Shown here piece by piece: positions 7,239 to 14,838 of a DNA stretch of 64,000 nt. Every line of letters starts with the position of its first letter. Within the stretch, counting starts at the first letter, position 1. This stretch comes from an uncultured Mycoplasmatota bacterium (GTDB lineage Bacteria; Bacillota_I; Bacilli_A; RF39; UBA660), in NCBI GenBank assembly GCA_900548695.1, contig URLC01000001.1, positions 186,001 through 250,000 on the forward strand. The letters run 5' to 3'. The notes beneath the pieces are model-generated. The model was not told the origin of the DNA and made no database searches. It saw only the letters and a program-made list of their open reading frames with translations. The position numbers were made by a program, and so were the translations under genes.

Positions 7239-8003
7239 TTGGATTTTAGAGAAGGTGATTTAGTTACTAGAATTTCTCATCAACATGATGTTGTTTTTAA
7301 GATTATATCAATCCATGATAATATTGCGATGCTAAAAGGAGTAGATTTACGACTTTATGCAGATAGTATATTATCTGACTTAATAAAAGCTAGTATTGAT
7401 ATTGATTCTGATCAGCAAATTCTTGAGAAAAATTTAAGAGAAGTACAGATGGATAGAAGTCAGTACTTTTATTTACCAGGTAAAATACTTCATATTGATG
7501 GAGATAGTGACTATTTAAAAAGGTGTATGAAATTTTATCATGAGATGAATGTAAAGGCTAATGGTCTTACCATCAATGAAATTGATATGCCTTATAAAAT
7601 TAGAGATTTGTTGGAAGAGTTTCGACCTGATATTGTGGTGATTACTGGTCATGATGCTTATCTTAAGAAAAATCGTGGAGATTATCAAAATTCTCTTAAT
7701 TTTATTGAGACAGTAAAGGAAGCAAGAAAATACGAAAAAAGTCAGGATAAGTTGATAGTTATTGCTGGTGCTTGTCAATCTAATTATGAAGAGTTGATTA
7801 AAGCTGGTGCTAATTTTGCTTCTAGTCCCAAAAGAATAAATATACATGCCCTAGATCCTGCTGTATTAGCAACATCATTAGCTCTTTCTGATAAAAATAA
7901 AAGTATTGACTTATTAAAAATTTTAGAAAAAACAAAGTATGGAAAAGATGGAATGGGAGGAATTATTACTAATGGTACAATGTATGTGGGGTATCCTAGA
8001 TGA
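7239..8003 (+). CDS. yabG: YabG, sporulation-specific coat protease
   Basis: Cysteine-type protease of the YabG family that processes spore coat proteins in Bacillus. Start choice: TTG 7239 gives MDFREGDLVTRISHQHDVVF, which lines up with the start of B. subtilis YabG, and GTGGAG lies nine bases upstream; the upstream ATG at 7191 would add 16 unrelated residues. Conserved blocks include YLPGKILHIDGD, DIVVITGHDAY, IAGACQSNYEELI and AGANFASSPKRINIHALDP. The 254-residue protein is shorter than the 290 of B. subtilis, mainly in the region after residue 60. Its stop overlaps the start of veg. Confidence 0.93.
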   Translation: MDFREGDLVTRISHQHDVVFKIISIHDNIAMLKGVDLRLYADSILSDLIKASIDIDSDQQILEKNLREVQMDRSQYFYLPGKILHIDGDSDYLKRCMKFYHEMNVKANGLTINEIDMPYKIRDLLEEFRPDIVVITGHDAYLKKNRGDYQNSLNFIETVKEARKYEKSQDKLIVIAGACQSNYEELIKAGANFASSPKRINIHALDPAVLATSLALSDKNKSIDLLKILEKTKYGKDGMGGIITNGTMYVGYPR

Positions 8004-8212
8004 CGATTGAAAAGATTAGAAGTGTAGTGGAAGCCAATCAAGGAGTAGAAAGATCTTTTCGTTTTCATGGAACTAGAAATCAGACCGATGAATTTCAGGG
8101 AGTAATTAGAGATTTATATCCAGCGATTTTTACTATTCAACTTGATAATAAAAAGATAAAAACTTTTAGTTATAGTGATATTTTAACTCAAAGTTTAGAA
8201 ATTTTATCTTAG
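8000..8212 (+). CDS. veg: Veg family protein
   Basis: Small conserved protein (70 aa) of the Veg/DUF1021 family; in B. subtilis Veg influences biofilm gene expression through SinR. The end reads YPAIFTIQLDNKK...FSYSDILTQSLE, which matches the conserved Veg core, and the start TIEKIRS corresponds to its first helix. The ATG overlaps the yabG stop (ATGA), so translational coupling is likely. Gene order yabG-veg-spoVG-like is the same as in Bacillus, although sspF is missing between. Confidence 0.85.
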   Translation: MTIEKIRSVVEANQGVERSFRFHGTRNQTDEFQGVIRDLYPAIFTIQLDNKKIKTFSYSDILTQSLEILS

Positions 8213-8306
8213 TTATTTTCTAAAATGCGAAATGTATTGCTTTTTTGATATAATTATTATAGAATTAAGGTGTAAAGTGTAATACTTTAAGAGGGAGGAA
8301 TATTAC

Positions 8307-8585
8307 ATGAAAATTACATCTGTAAATGTACGTAAAATTAGTAAGGAAGGATCTCGCATGAAGGGTATTGCTTCTGTGTTATTAGATGATAGTTTTGCAG
8401 TACATGATATTCGTATTATTGAAGGAGACAACGGTCTATTTATAGCTATGCCTAGCCGAAAGACAGCTACTGGTGGTTACCGTGATATTGCTCATCCAAT
8501 TAATCCTGAAGTTAGAGCTATGTTTGAACAAGCTATTTTAGAGGCTTACGAAAATGCAGAAGAGCCAACAGAGGATAATGAATAA
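8307..8585 (+). CDS. spoVG: SpoVG, RNA-binding septation/sporulation regulator
   Basis: Small regulator that affects asymmetric septation and, in several Firmicutes, binds RNA and DNA. The 92-residue product carries the SpoVG blocks ITSVNVRKI, FAVHDIRIIEGDNGLFIAMPS and YRDIAHPINPEVR. A strong GAGGGAGGA site precedes the ATG. A TATAAT at 8249-8254 is the probable -10; I could not find a convincing -35 for the main sigma factor, and in B. subtilis this gene is sigma-H dependent. A terminator follows directly. Confidence 0.95.
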   Translation: MKITSVNVRKISKEGSRMKGIASVLLDDSFAVHDIRIIEGDNGLFIAMPSRKTATGGYRDIAHPINPEVRAMFEQAILEAYENAEEPTEDNE

Positions 8586-8607
8586 GATGCTTTTAGCATC
8601 TTTTTTT
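8584..8607 (+). terminator. Intrinsic terminator after spoVG
   Basis: GATGC (8586-8590) and GCATC (8596-8600) around TTTTA, followed by seven T. Confidence 0.85.
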
Positions 8608-8651
8608 CATATTTTTGGATTATATACATATCTTTTATTAGGAGGATATGT

Positions 8652-8939
8652 ATGGATAAACAAGATAGCATTAATAATTATAATCATGGAATTAGTTTGT
8701 TAGAGAGAAAGAATCTAGTCATAACTGGTGTTAAGAAGATTGAAAATTTTGATAGCGAGCAGTTCTTACTTGATACTATTATGGGTTTTTTGTTAATTAA
8801 GGGAGAAGGATTAGAACTAATTAAATTAGATACTATGCAAGGGAATGTATCTATTAAAGGACTTATCCATAGTATGAATTATGTAGAAGATATGAAAAAA
8901 GATAAAGAAAATAGTATATTTAATAGGTTGTTTAAGTAA
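8652..8939 (+). CDS. yabP: YabP sporulation protein
   Basis: Spore-formation protein of the YabP/YqfC family, made in the mother cell in Bacillus and needed with YabQ for spore cortex development. The 95-residue product has the family core RKNLVITGVKKIENFDSEQF, then LDTIMGFLLIKGEGLEL and VSIKGLI, and ends in a short basic motif (NRLFK). AGGAGG lies seven bases before the ATG. The next gene, yabQ, begins on its stop codon (TAATG). Confidence 0.9.
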   Translation: MDKQDSINNYNHGISLLERKNLVITGVKKIENFDSEQFLLDTIMGFLLIKGEGLELIKLDTMQGNVSIKGLIHSMNYVEDMKKDKENSIFNRLFK

Positions 8940-9214
8940 TGAATTTAAAGATACAAATATTTTCTTTAATTTTTTCTTTTTTTTATGGTATTGTCTTTTC
9001 TTTTTCTGTTAATCTTCATTATCATTATCTTTTTTCAAAGAAGAAAATTTTGCAAATTGTAATGACTTTTATTTTATTATTAGATATGGCACTTTTATAT
9101 TTTTTACTTTTGAAGCTTATTAATGGTGGAATTATTCATATTTATTTTTATTTGATGATTTGCTTGGGTTTTTATTTTAGTTTTGTTTTTTTTGCAAAAT
9201 TGCGTAAAAAATAG
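8939..9214 (+). CDS. yabQ: YabQ-like sporulation membrane protein
   Basis: A 91-residue, very hydrophobic protein with three predicted membrane segments. Sequence alone is weak evidence, but the position between yabP and divIC and the start overlapping the yabP stop identify it as YabQ, which is required for cortex formation in B. subtilis. It lacks the long C-terminal part of the Bacillus protein (about 211 aa), so it is a minimal form. Confidence 0.75.
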   Translation: MNLKIQIFSLIFSFFYGIVFSFSVNLHYHYLFSKKKILQIVMTFILLLDMALLYFLLLKLINGGIIHIYFYLMICLGFYFSFVFFAKLRKK

Positions 9215-9244
9215 TGTCAAATTTCTATTTTTTTTTTGGTATTA

Positions 9245-9273
9245 TTGCCCTATACTTTAAACTGGTCTATAAT
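9245..9273 (+). promoter_or_regulatory. Promoter of the divIC-tilS unit
   Basis: TTGCCC (9245-9250), exactly 17 bases, then TATAAT (9268-9273), 25 bases upstream of the divIC start. Confidence 0.75.
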
Positions 9274-9298
9274 TTATGGTGAAAGAGTAGGTGATTTA

Positions 9299-9598
9299 AT
9301 GACAAAAACAAAAGCAAAAACAAAACGACGCAGAAGAATGTTATTTTTGGGTTTGACGTCTATGTTGGTCATTATAACTACTACTTTTACTATAGGAAAG
9401 TATTGGATTGAAATTTATGATAAATATCAAGAAAAAAAACAATTAGAAGAAGAGTTAATTACTTTGAAAAATAAAGAAAAAAAGCTAAAAGTTGATGCTA
9501 ATAAATTGCAAGATTCTGATTATATTGCAAGATATGCAAGAGAAAAATATCTTTATTCTAAAGATGGAGAGTTTATTTTGAAAATTCCTGAAGAGTAA
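9299..9598 (+). CDS. divIC: DivIC/FtsB septum formation initiator
   Basis: Bitopic cell-division protein that joins FtsL and DivIB at the septum. The 99-residue product has a basic cytoplasmic head (KTKAKTKRRRR), one membrane segment (about 13-34), a coiled coil (KYQEKKQLEEELITLKNK) and the conserved end SDYIARYAREKY. ATG 9299 has GTAGGTGA upstream; an upstream TTG would run through the promoter. It is followed within 50 bases by tilS, as in many Bacilli, although yabR, spoIIE and yabT are absent. Confidence 0.88.
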   Translation: MTKTKAKTKRRRRMLFLGLTSMLVIITTTFTIGKYWIEIYDKYQEKKQLEEELITLKNKEKKLKVDANKLQDSDYIARYAREKYLYSKDGEFILKIPEE

Positions 9599-9648
9599 AG
9601 GAGTTTTCTTTTTTTCTGATAATGTTAATTAATAAATGGAGGTATTAT

Positions 9649-10959
9649 ATGGTTTCTATTGAAGAGAGTTTTAGATTTAATAAAAACGATATTATTGTTG
9701 TAGGGTGTTCTTCTGGACCTGATTCTATGGCACTTGTAGATATGTTGTTAAAAATTAGAGAAAAGTATCAGTTAAGTTTAATTGTTGCTCATGTTAATCA
9801 TAATTTACGAAAAGAAAGTGCTCAAGAAGAAGCTTATTTGAGAAATTATTGTGATAGGAATAAAATTATGTTTGAATGTATGATGATTACTGAGTATGGT
9901 GATGATAATTTTCATAATGAGGCACGAAATATTCGGTATGATTTTTTTGAAAAGGTTGTTTATAAATATCAGGCAAATTATTTAATGACAGCACATCATG
10001 GTGATGATTTGATAGAAACCGTTCTAATGCGTATTAGTCGTGGATCAAATTTGAATGGTTATGGAGGTTTTAAAAAAATTGTTGAGATGGATGGATATAA
10101 GATTGTTAGGCCTTTACTAGATTTTACAAAAGAAGAATTAGAAGAATATGATAAAAATAATCATGTTATGTATTATGTAGATAGTTCTAATGCCAAAGAT
10201 AAATATACTAGAAATCGTTATCGTAAATATATTTTGCCATTTTTAAAAGAAGAAGATTCTAATATTCATTTAAAATATTTAAAATTTAGTACAGTTTTGC
10301 ATGAGGCGAATCAGTTTATTGAAAAAGAAAGAGATAAAGCGATTAAGAAGGTTTTAAAGAAAGATGTTTTGGATATTATAGAATTTAAATTATTAGATTC
10401 TTTTATTCAAAAAGAAATATTATATTATATGATGAATGATTATTATCAAGATGATTTAATTTTAATTAATGATAAACATATTGAACTTTTATTAAATTTA
10501 ATATATAGTAATAGAGCGAATGCTTTTGTTAATTTACCTAACGAAGTTATTGCGACTAAAACTTATCAATCATTAGAACTTAAGAAAGTTACTAATGAAA
10601 TTACCACTTATGAAGTTGAAATTGCTAGTTATGTAGAATTGCCTAATCATCATATTATTGAAAAAGTTGAGGATTTAACGGAAAATGGCAATGATACTTG
10701 CAGATTATCTAGCGATGAGGTTAGTTTGCCTCTTATCGTTCGCACTAGACGTTTTGGTGATAAGATGGCTGTAAAAGGGAATGGTACTAAAAAAATAAAA
10801 GATATTTTTATTGATAAAAAGGTTAAGCTTAGTGATCGTGATTTATGGCCAGTGGTTGTAGATTCTAAGGGAGTTGTAGTATGGCTTCCAGGGTTAAAAA
10901 AATCTAAATATGATAAGAAAAAGTCGGAAAGTTATGATATAATATTAAAATATAGTTAA
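9649..10959 (+). CDS. tilS: tRNA(Ile)-lysidine synthase
   Basis: Modifies C34 of the CAU-anticodon tRNA-Ile to lysidine so that it reads AUA. The ATP PP-loop is SSGPDS at 21-26; the usual form is SGGxDS, so the second Gly is replaced by Ser. Further family motifs are VAHVNHNLRKES, TAHHGDDLIETVLMRI and NRYRKYILPFL, and the C-terminal substrate-binding domain ends near TRRFGDKM...KKIKDIFIDKKV. The length of 436 aa is normal. GGAGG lies before ATG 9649. ftsH follows 12 bases after the stop. Confidence 0.94.
   Translation: MVSIEESFRFNKNDIIVVGCSSGPDSMALVDMLLKIREKYQLSLIVAHVNHNLRKESAQEEAYLRNYCDRNKIMFECMMITEYGDDNFHNEARNIRYDFFEKVVYKYQANYLMTAHHGDDLIETVLMRISRGSNLNGYGGFKKIVEMDGYKIVRPLLDFTKEELEEYDKNNHVMYYVDSSNAKDKYTRNRYRKYILPFLKEEDSNIHLKYLKFSTVLHEANQFIEKERDKAIKKVLKKDVLDIIEFKLLDSFIQKEILYYMMNDYYQDDLILINDKHIELLLNLIYSNRANAFVNLPNEVIATKTYQSLELKKVTNEITTYEVEIASYVELPNHHIIEKVEDLTENGNDTCRLSSDEVSLPLIVRTRRFGDKMAVKGNGTKKIKDIFIDKKVKLSDRDLWPVVVDSKGVVVWLPGLKKSKYDKKKSESYDIILKYS
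10935..10943 (+). promoter_or_regulatory. Extended -10 promoter element inside the end of tilS
   Basis: TGATATAAT lies within the last codons of tilS (YDIILKYS), about 30 bases before ftsH. It would give ftsH its own transcript in addition to read-through. No -35 was recognised. Confidence 0.45.
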
Positions 10960-10971
10960 GGAGGAAAAGTT

Positions 10972-12945
10972 GTGAATAAAACTATAGATAAAAAAATAGT
11001 AAAAAGAGGTCTGTTACCATATTTGTTCTTAGCGTTAATTATGCTTGGTATATTCTATGTTGTTAATGTTATGAATAATGATGTTAATGTATTAACTTAT
11101 AATGAATTTATTACTGAATTAAATGATGGTAATATGAAAGAAGTAGAAGTAATTGCTAGAGGTGGTGCTTATACTTATGAGGTAAGAGGTAAACTAGAAG
11201 GGTATAAGGATAATGAAACATTTTTTGCTCGCTTACCACTTAGTGATGAAGTTATGAAAAAGATTGTTGATGCAAGTGAAGTTCAAGACTTTAAATTAAA
11301 GGCTGAACCTGATCCAGATTCTTCATCTTTTTGGTTAATTTTAATTAATGTATTACCTTTTGTATTATTAATTGGTTTTGCTTTCTTCTTTTTTAGCCGT
11401 CAAATGGCTGGTAATAAGAGTTCCATGGATTTTGGAAAAAGTAAAGCTAGATTAAATAGTGATGCTAATAAAGTAACATTTAAAGATGTTGCTGGATTAA
11501 AAGAAGAAAAAGAAGAAGTAAAAGAGTTGATTGATTTCTTAAAGAATCCGAAAAAGTTCCAAAAATTAGGAGCTAGAATTCCTAAGGGTGTATTATTATT
11601 TGGTCCTCCGGGAACAGGTAAAACATTACTTGCTAAAGCAGTAGCTGGAGAAGCAAATGTGCCATTTTATTTTATTAGTGGATCTGATTTTGTAGAATTA
11701 TTTGTTGGTGTTGGTGCCAGTCGTGTACGTGATATGTTTCAACAAGCAAAAAGAAATGCTCCATGTCTAATTTTCATTGATGAAATAGATGCTGTTGGTC
11801 GTCAACGTGGTACAGGATTAGGTGGAGGTCATGATGAGCGTGAACAAACCCTTAATCAATTATTAACTGAAATGGATGGATTTGGAGCTAATGAAGGAAT
11901 TATTATTATTGCGGCTACTAACCGTCCAGATGTATTAGATCCGGCCTTGCTTCGTCCTGGACGTTTTGATAGACAAGTAACAGTTAATTTACCAGATGTA
12001 AAAGGTCGTGAAGAAATTTTGGGAGTTCATGCTAAAAATAAAATTCTTGCTGATGGAATTACTTTGGCTAATTTAGCAAAACGTACTCCTGGATTTAGTG
12101 GAGCTGATCTTGAAAATTTACTTAATGAAGCAGCACTACTTGCTGTAAGGCGTAATAAAGATAAAATTACAATGAGTGAAATTGATGAAGCTACTGATAG
12201 AGTTCTTATGGGACCTGCTAAAACTTCTCATAAATATAGTGAAAGTGATCGTAAGTTGGTTGCTTATCATGAAGCAGGTCATGCAGTTATTGGTTTAAAA
12301 CTTGCTCATGCAAATGATGTACAAAAAGTTACTATTATTCCAAGAGGTTCTGCTGGTGGGTATAATATGATGGTTCCTAGTGAGGAAAAGTTATGTTCTA
12401 CTAAGACAGATTTATTAGAAGAAATTACAGGACTTTTAGGTGGGCGTTCTGCTGAGGAAATTATTTTTGGTGAGATTACTACTGGGGCTCACAATGACTT
12501 TGAAAAAGCAACAAAGATTGCGCGAGCTATGGTTACTGAATATGGAATGAGTGATTTAGGTCCTCTTCAGTTTGAGCAACAAGATGGAAGCGTATTTTTA
12601 GGAAGAGATTATAATAAAGCACAGCATTTTTCTAATGAGGTAGCTAATGAAATTGATATGGAAATGAGAAAAATTATTAATGATTGTCATAAAAAAGCTA
12701 AAGAAATCATTAATAAGAATAAAGATTTATTAGATTTAATTGCTAATGCATTATTAGAATATGAAACTTTGACAAAAGAACAAATTGATTACTTAGTTAA
12801 AAATGGTAAAATGCCTGATGAAACAGATGAAACAAGTTATGAAAAAATGTCTGTTACTAAGTTAAGAGCTATTGCAAAAGAAAAAGGTGTAAAAAATTAT
12901 TCTAAAATGACTAAAGCAGAATTGTTGAAGGAATTAGATGTTTAG
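10972..12945 (+). CDS. ftsH: FtsH, membrane AAA+ zinc protease, with extra SAP/Rho-N-like tail
   Basis: ATP-dependent protease that removes damaged and short-lived membrane and cytosolic proteins. Two membrane segments (about 13-33 and 120-142) flank the extracellular domain; the AAA module has Walker A GPPGTGKT at 211-218 and Walker B LIFIDEIDA; the zinc site is HEAGH at 433-437. A GTG start at 10972 follows AAGGAGG. The protein continues beyond the usual protease end into KMSVTKLRAIAKEKGV and YSKMTKAELLKEL (about 622-657), a helix-extension-helix pattern like SAP or Rho N-terminal domains, which bind nucleic acid. That addition is unusual for FtsH. A terminator overlaps the stop codon. Confidence 0.96.
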   Translation: MNKTIDKKIVKRGLLPYLFLALIMLGIFYVVNVMNNDVNVLTYNEFITELNDGNMKEVEVIARGGAYTYEVRGKLEGYKDNETFFARLPLSDEVMKKIVDASEVQDFKLKAEPDPDSSSFWLILINVLPFVLLIGFAFFFFSRQMAGNKSSMDFGKSKARLNSDANKVTFKDVAGLKEEKEEVKELIDFLKNPKKFQKLGARIPKGVLLFGPPGTGKTLLAKAVAGEANVPFYFISGSDFVELFVGVGASRVRDMFQQAKRNAPCLIFIDEIDAVGRQRGTGLGGGHDEREQTLNQLLTEMDGFGANEGIIIIAATNRPDVLDPALLRPGRFDRQVTVNLPDVKGREEILGVHAKNKILADGITLANLAKRTPGFSGADLENLLNEAALLAVRRNKDKITMSEIDEATDRVLMGPAKTSHKYSESDRKLVAYHEAGHAVIGLKLAHANDVQKVTIIPRGSAGGYNMMVPSEEKLCSTKTDLLEEITGLLGGRSAEEIIFGEITTGAHNDFEKATKIARAMVTEYGMSDLGPLQFEQQDGSVFLGRDYNKAQHFSNEVANEIDMEMRKIINDCHKKAKEIINKNKDLLDLIANALLEYETLTKEQIDYLVKNGKMPDETDETSYEKMSVTKLRAIAKEKGVKNYSKMTKAELLKELDV

Positions 12946-12958
12946 TCTAATTCTTTTT
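12931..12958 (+). terminator. Intrinsic terminator overlapping the ftsH stop
   Basis: GAATTAGA (12931-12938) and TCTAATTC (12946-12953) form a perfect stem, followed by TTTTTT. The ftsH stop codon (12943-12945) is in the loop. Confidence 0.9.
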
Positions 12959-12976
12959 TGATCCATTGTTTTTTTG

Positions 12977-13007
12977 TTGTAGATATTATACTTTTATAGT
13001 ATAATAT
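12977..13007 (+). promoter_or_regulatory. dusB promoter with a perfect inverted repeat over the -10
   Basis: TTGTAG (12977-12982), 17 bases and TATAAT (13000-13005). A perfect 10-base inverted repeat, ATATTATACT (12983-12992) and AGTATAATAT (12998-13007), covers the spacer and the -10 and could be an operator. Confidence 0.6.
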
Positions 13008-13079
13008 GCTTGTTTTACAATAAATGTTTATGAACATTATATAGCTTGATAGTGAAAAGATTATAAGGGGATGTAGTTA

Positions 13080-14066
13080 ATGGAATGGAATATTGGAAAT
13101 GTTAAAATAAAAAACCAAGTAGTTTTAGCACCGATGGCAGGAATTTGTAACTCCGCTTTTAGACGTATTTGTAAAGAGATGGGATGTGGACTCATTTATG
13201 CGGAAATGGTTAGTGATAAAGCAATTACTTTTAATAATCAAAAAACGATAGATATGCTTTATATGGAAGATGTTGAAAGACCTTTAACACAACAAATATT
13301 TGGTAGTGATAAGGAATCATTTGTAACAGCTGCAAAGTATATTTATGAAAATATGAAACCAGATATTATTGATATTAATATGGGATGTCCTGTACCTAAG
13401 GTGGCAGTTAGAGCGCAGGCTGGTTCTGCACTATTAAAGTCTCCTGAAAAAATTAAAGAAATAGTAAAAGCGGTGGTTGAGGCTGTTCCTATTCCTGTTA
13501 CTGTTAAAATTAGAAGTGGTTGGGATAGTAATAGTATTAATGCTGTTATGATTGCTAAAATTGTTGAAGAAGCTGGTGCTAGTGCAATATGTGTACATCC
13601 TAGAACTAGAAGTCAAGGATATAGTGGAAAAGCTGACTGGAGTATTATTAAAGCTGTAAAAGAGGCTGTTAGTATTCCAGTAATTGGTAATGGTGATATA
13701 AAAAGTCCAGAAGATGCTAAAAGAATGTTAGATGAAACTGGCTGTGATGCTATAATGATTGGTCGAGGAGTATTAGGAAATCCATGGCTTATTAAAAATA
13801 CTATTTCTTATTTAGAACATGCAACTTATGATAAAGAGATATCATTTGATGATAAAGTTTCTATGATTTTACATCATTTAGATTATTTAAGTTCATTAAA
13901 AAATGAACATATTGCTACTTTGGAAATTCGTAATCATATTGGATGGTATTTAAAAGGTGTTCCAGGAGGAACTATTGTTAAAAATAAAATCTATCAAACT
14001 TCTAATATTCGTGATATAATTTCTATATTAAATACATTTAAGGAGGAATTAGATGGCAAGAAGTAA
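13080..14066 (+). CDS. dusB: tRNA-dihydrouridine synthase (DusB family)
   Basis: Flavin enzyme that reduces uridine to dihydrouridine in tRNA. A 328-residue TIM-barrel protein with VVLAPMAGICNSAFRRI at 14-30, the substrate-loop Cys in DINMGCPVPKV, VTVKIRSGW, VHPRTRSQGYSG and IGNGDI...IGRGVLGNPW. AAGGGG precedes the ATG. The next gene overlaps its end by 14 bases, so dusB, the RDD protein and lysS form one translation-coupled operon; in B. subtilis dusB (yacF) is likewise next to lysS. Confidence 0.93.
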   Translation: MEWNIGNVKIKNQVVLAPMAGICNSAFRRICKEMGCGLIYAEMVSDKAITFNNQKTIDMLYMEDVERPLTQQIFGSDKESFVTAAKYIYENMKPDIIDINMGCPVPKVAVRAQAGSALLKSPEKIKEIVKAVVEAVPIPVTVKIRSGWDSNSINAVMIAKIVEEAGASAICVHPRTRSQGYSGKADWSIIKAVKEAVSIPVIGNGDIKSPEDAKRMLDETGCDAIMIGRGVLGNPWLIKNTISYLEHATYDKEISFDDKVSMILHHLDYLSSLKNEHIATLEIRNHIGWYLKGVPGGTIVKNKIYQTSNIRDIISILNTFKEELDGKK

Positions 14067-14838
14067 AAACAGTGAAGAAATAAAGGAGAAAATAACTAGT
14101 AAAAAAACTTCAACTTCTAAGGATAGAAAGTCAAAAAAAGAGGAAAAAGAGAAAGTAGAAAAAGTGGAAGCTGATGTTTTTATAGAAGATGTTAAAAACA
14201 AAAAAATATTAAACCCAGAGAAAGCATTATTTATTAATAGATTTGTAGCGTTTATTTTAGATGTAATGATTGTATCTATGATTGCTTCATTCGTCTCTTA
14301 TCCTTTCGTAGACGCTCAATCTTTGAACAAATTGAATGAATCTAGTATTCAAGTTATGGAAGATTATACTGCTGGTAAAATAGATACTAAGGAATATTTT
14401 ACAGAAAGTAATAGTCTTATGTATGAAACCGCCAGACAACAAGGGATGGTTTCATTGGTGACTATTTTTTTAAGTATTTTATATTTTGTAGTTTTTCAAA
14501 TTAAAAACGGAGGACAAACGTTAGGTAAGAAATTATTGCGAATTAAAGTAGTGAGTACGGATCAAGGAAATCTTACTATGAATCAGATGATTTTTAGATC
14601 GTTAATTATTAATTCTATTTTAATAAATATGATAAATTTTGGTGTTTTGATTTTTGCAAGTAAGAATGTATATTTTTCAATTGTTGGAACATTAAGTTTT
14701 ATTCAATTTATGATTACTGTTATTAGTGGATTTATGGTGATGTTTGGTGAACGACGTCAGGGAATTCATGATAGAGTTGCACATACTGAGGTTATTCAGT
14801 GTAATTTAGTAAAGGAGATGGAAAAATGCGAGAACTAA
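14053..14838 (+). CDS. RDD-family membrane protein
   Basis: A 261-residue protein with a very Lys/Glu-rich cytoplasmic head of ~50 residues (KKTSTSKDRKSKKEEKEK) and an RDD domain with three or four membrane segments. The RDD features are INRFVAFILDVMIVS, then NGGQTLGKKLLRIKVV, and the late RQGIHDRVAHT. Function of RDD proteins is mostly unknown; some are implicated in ion transport. It is inserted between dusB and lysS and overlaps both (14 and 13 bases), which ties its expression to translation genes. Confidence 0.85.
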   Translation: MARSKNSEEIKEKITSKKTSTSKDRKSKKEEKEKVEKVEADVFIEDVKNKKILNPEKALFINRFVAFILDVMIVSMIASFVSYPFVDAQSLNKLNESSIQVMEDYTAGKIDTKEYFTESNSLMYETARQQGMVSLVTIFLSILYFVVFQIKNGGQTLGKKLLRIKVVSTDQGNLTMNQMIFRSLIINSILINMINFGVLIFASKNVYFSIVGTLSFIQFMITVISGFMVMFGERRQGIHDRVAHTEVIQCNLVKEMEKCEN

